The position numbers were made by a program, and so were the translations under genes. A stretch of DNA of 5,164 nucleotides from an uncultured Flavobacteriales bacterium (GTDB taxonomy: Bacteria > Bacteroidota > Bacteroidia > Flavobacteriales_D > Crocinitomicaceae), in the NCBI GenBank assembly GCA_903899795.1, contig CAIUKX010000251.1, forward strand, positions 1-5,164. Reading direction: 5' to 3'. The notes under the pieces are model-generated. The model did not search any database. It had not been told where the DNA came from and saw only the letters and a program-made list of their open reading frames with translations. This document shows positions 4,959-5,164 of this stretch, in pieces. The stretch's first letter is position 1, and the number at the start of each line of letters is the position of its first letter.

Positions 4959-5164
4959 ATGGAAACAAAATTGTTGCAGTTAGCTGTTAATAGTCTTTCA
5001 AATGAGGTAGACAGCTTAAAAACTCAGTTAGCAGAACTTAATCGAGAGTTCGCAAGATTTAAAAGTATTCACGGAGTCAACCCAAATCCCAATCCAACAC
5101 CTGAACAGATCGAAAAAGGTAAAACGGTCTTGTTGGATGCAAAAGAGGTGATGGTGATCTTAGG
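4959..5164 (+). CDS. Coiled-coil plus probable HTH_17-type DNA-binding protein, partial
   Basis: ATG at 4959 opens a frame that runs off the right edge after 68 full codons. Residues 1-36 form an amphipathic, heptad-like helix (LLQLAVNSLSNEVDSLKTQL onwards), probably a dimerising coiled coil. A proline/asparagine-rich linker follows (NPNPNPTPEQ, 41-50). Then TVLLDAKEVMVIL (56-68) matches the first helix of an excisionase-like HTH domain, where sequences of the form LLxxKEVMxxLG are followed by the recognition helix. The rest of the domain lies outside the window. It is the second HTH protein in the block and lies downstream of the first in the same direction, with a 78-base AT-rich gap and no visible terminator, so co-transcription is likely. 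The HTH assignment rests on 13 residues plus context. Confidence 0.7.
   Translation, partial: METKLLQLAVNSLSNEVDSLKTQLAELNREFARFKSIHGVNPNPNPTPEQIEKGKTVLLDAKEVMVIL

Overview
The window looks like AT-rich DNA from a member of the Bacteroidota, probably a flavobacterium-like organism. The reasons are the low G+C, A-rich start contexts with no clear Shine-Dalgarno sequences, a secreted TPR-type protein whose signal peptide ends in a typical Ser/Gln junction, and helix-turn-helix proteins of the short excisionase-like type that are common on Bacteroidota mobile elements. No tRNA, rRNA, CRISPR array, recombinase, relaxase or complete transposase is visible. The organism assignment is an inference from style, not from a marker gene.

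Layout. The left end (minus strand, up to 607) carries the N-terminal 202 codons of an exported TPR-like protein that runs off the left edge. A long non-coding stretch follows (608-1046). Inside it is a compact array of interleaved short repeats (771-874). Next comes a small two-helix membrane protein (1047-1238), preceded in the same frame by a 16-codon ORF ending in TGA. A regulatory-looking stretch (1239-1469) holds a perfect 18-bp palindrome and a pair of 13-bp direct repeats, and leads into an unrecognised 283-residue, mainly helical protein (1470-2321).

The second long gap (2322-2714) is crowded with structure. It has a pair of 20-bp repeats that resemble the subterminal repeats of an IS21-type element end, two perfect hairpins (one terminator-like), a second pair of imperfect repeats, and a short GC-rich island.

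From 2715 to the right edge four genes lie in one direction. They encode a 333-residue protein with extremely acidic ends and a glycine-rich hydrophobic core, a 268-residue coiled-coil protein, an 88-residue HTH protein joined to it by an ATGA overlap, and the start of a second protein with a coiled coil followed by what appears to be the same kind of HTH. This block looks like accessory DNA (plasmid, integrative element or phage-like element). The HTH proteins are the only part whose family I can name with confidence. The most unusual item is the 333-residue protein, and the element it belongs to cannot be identified from this window alone.
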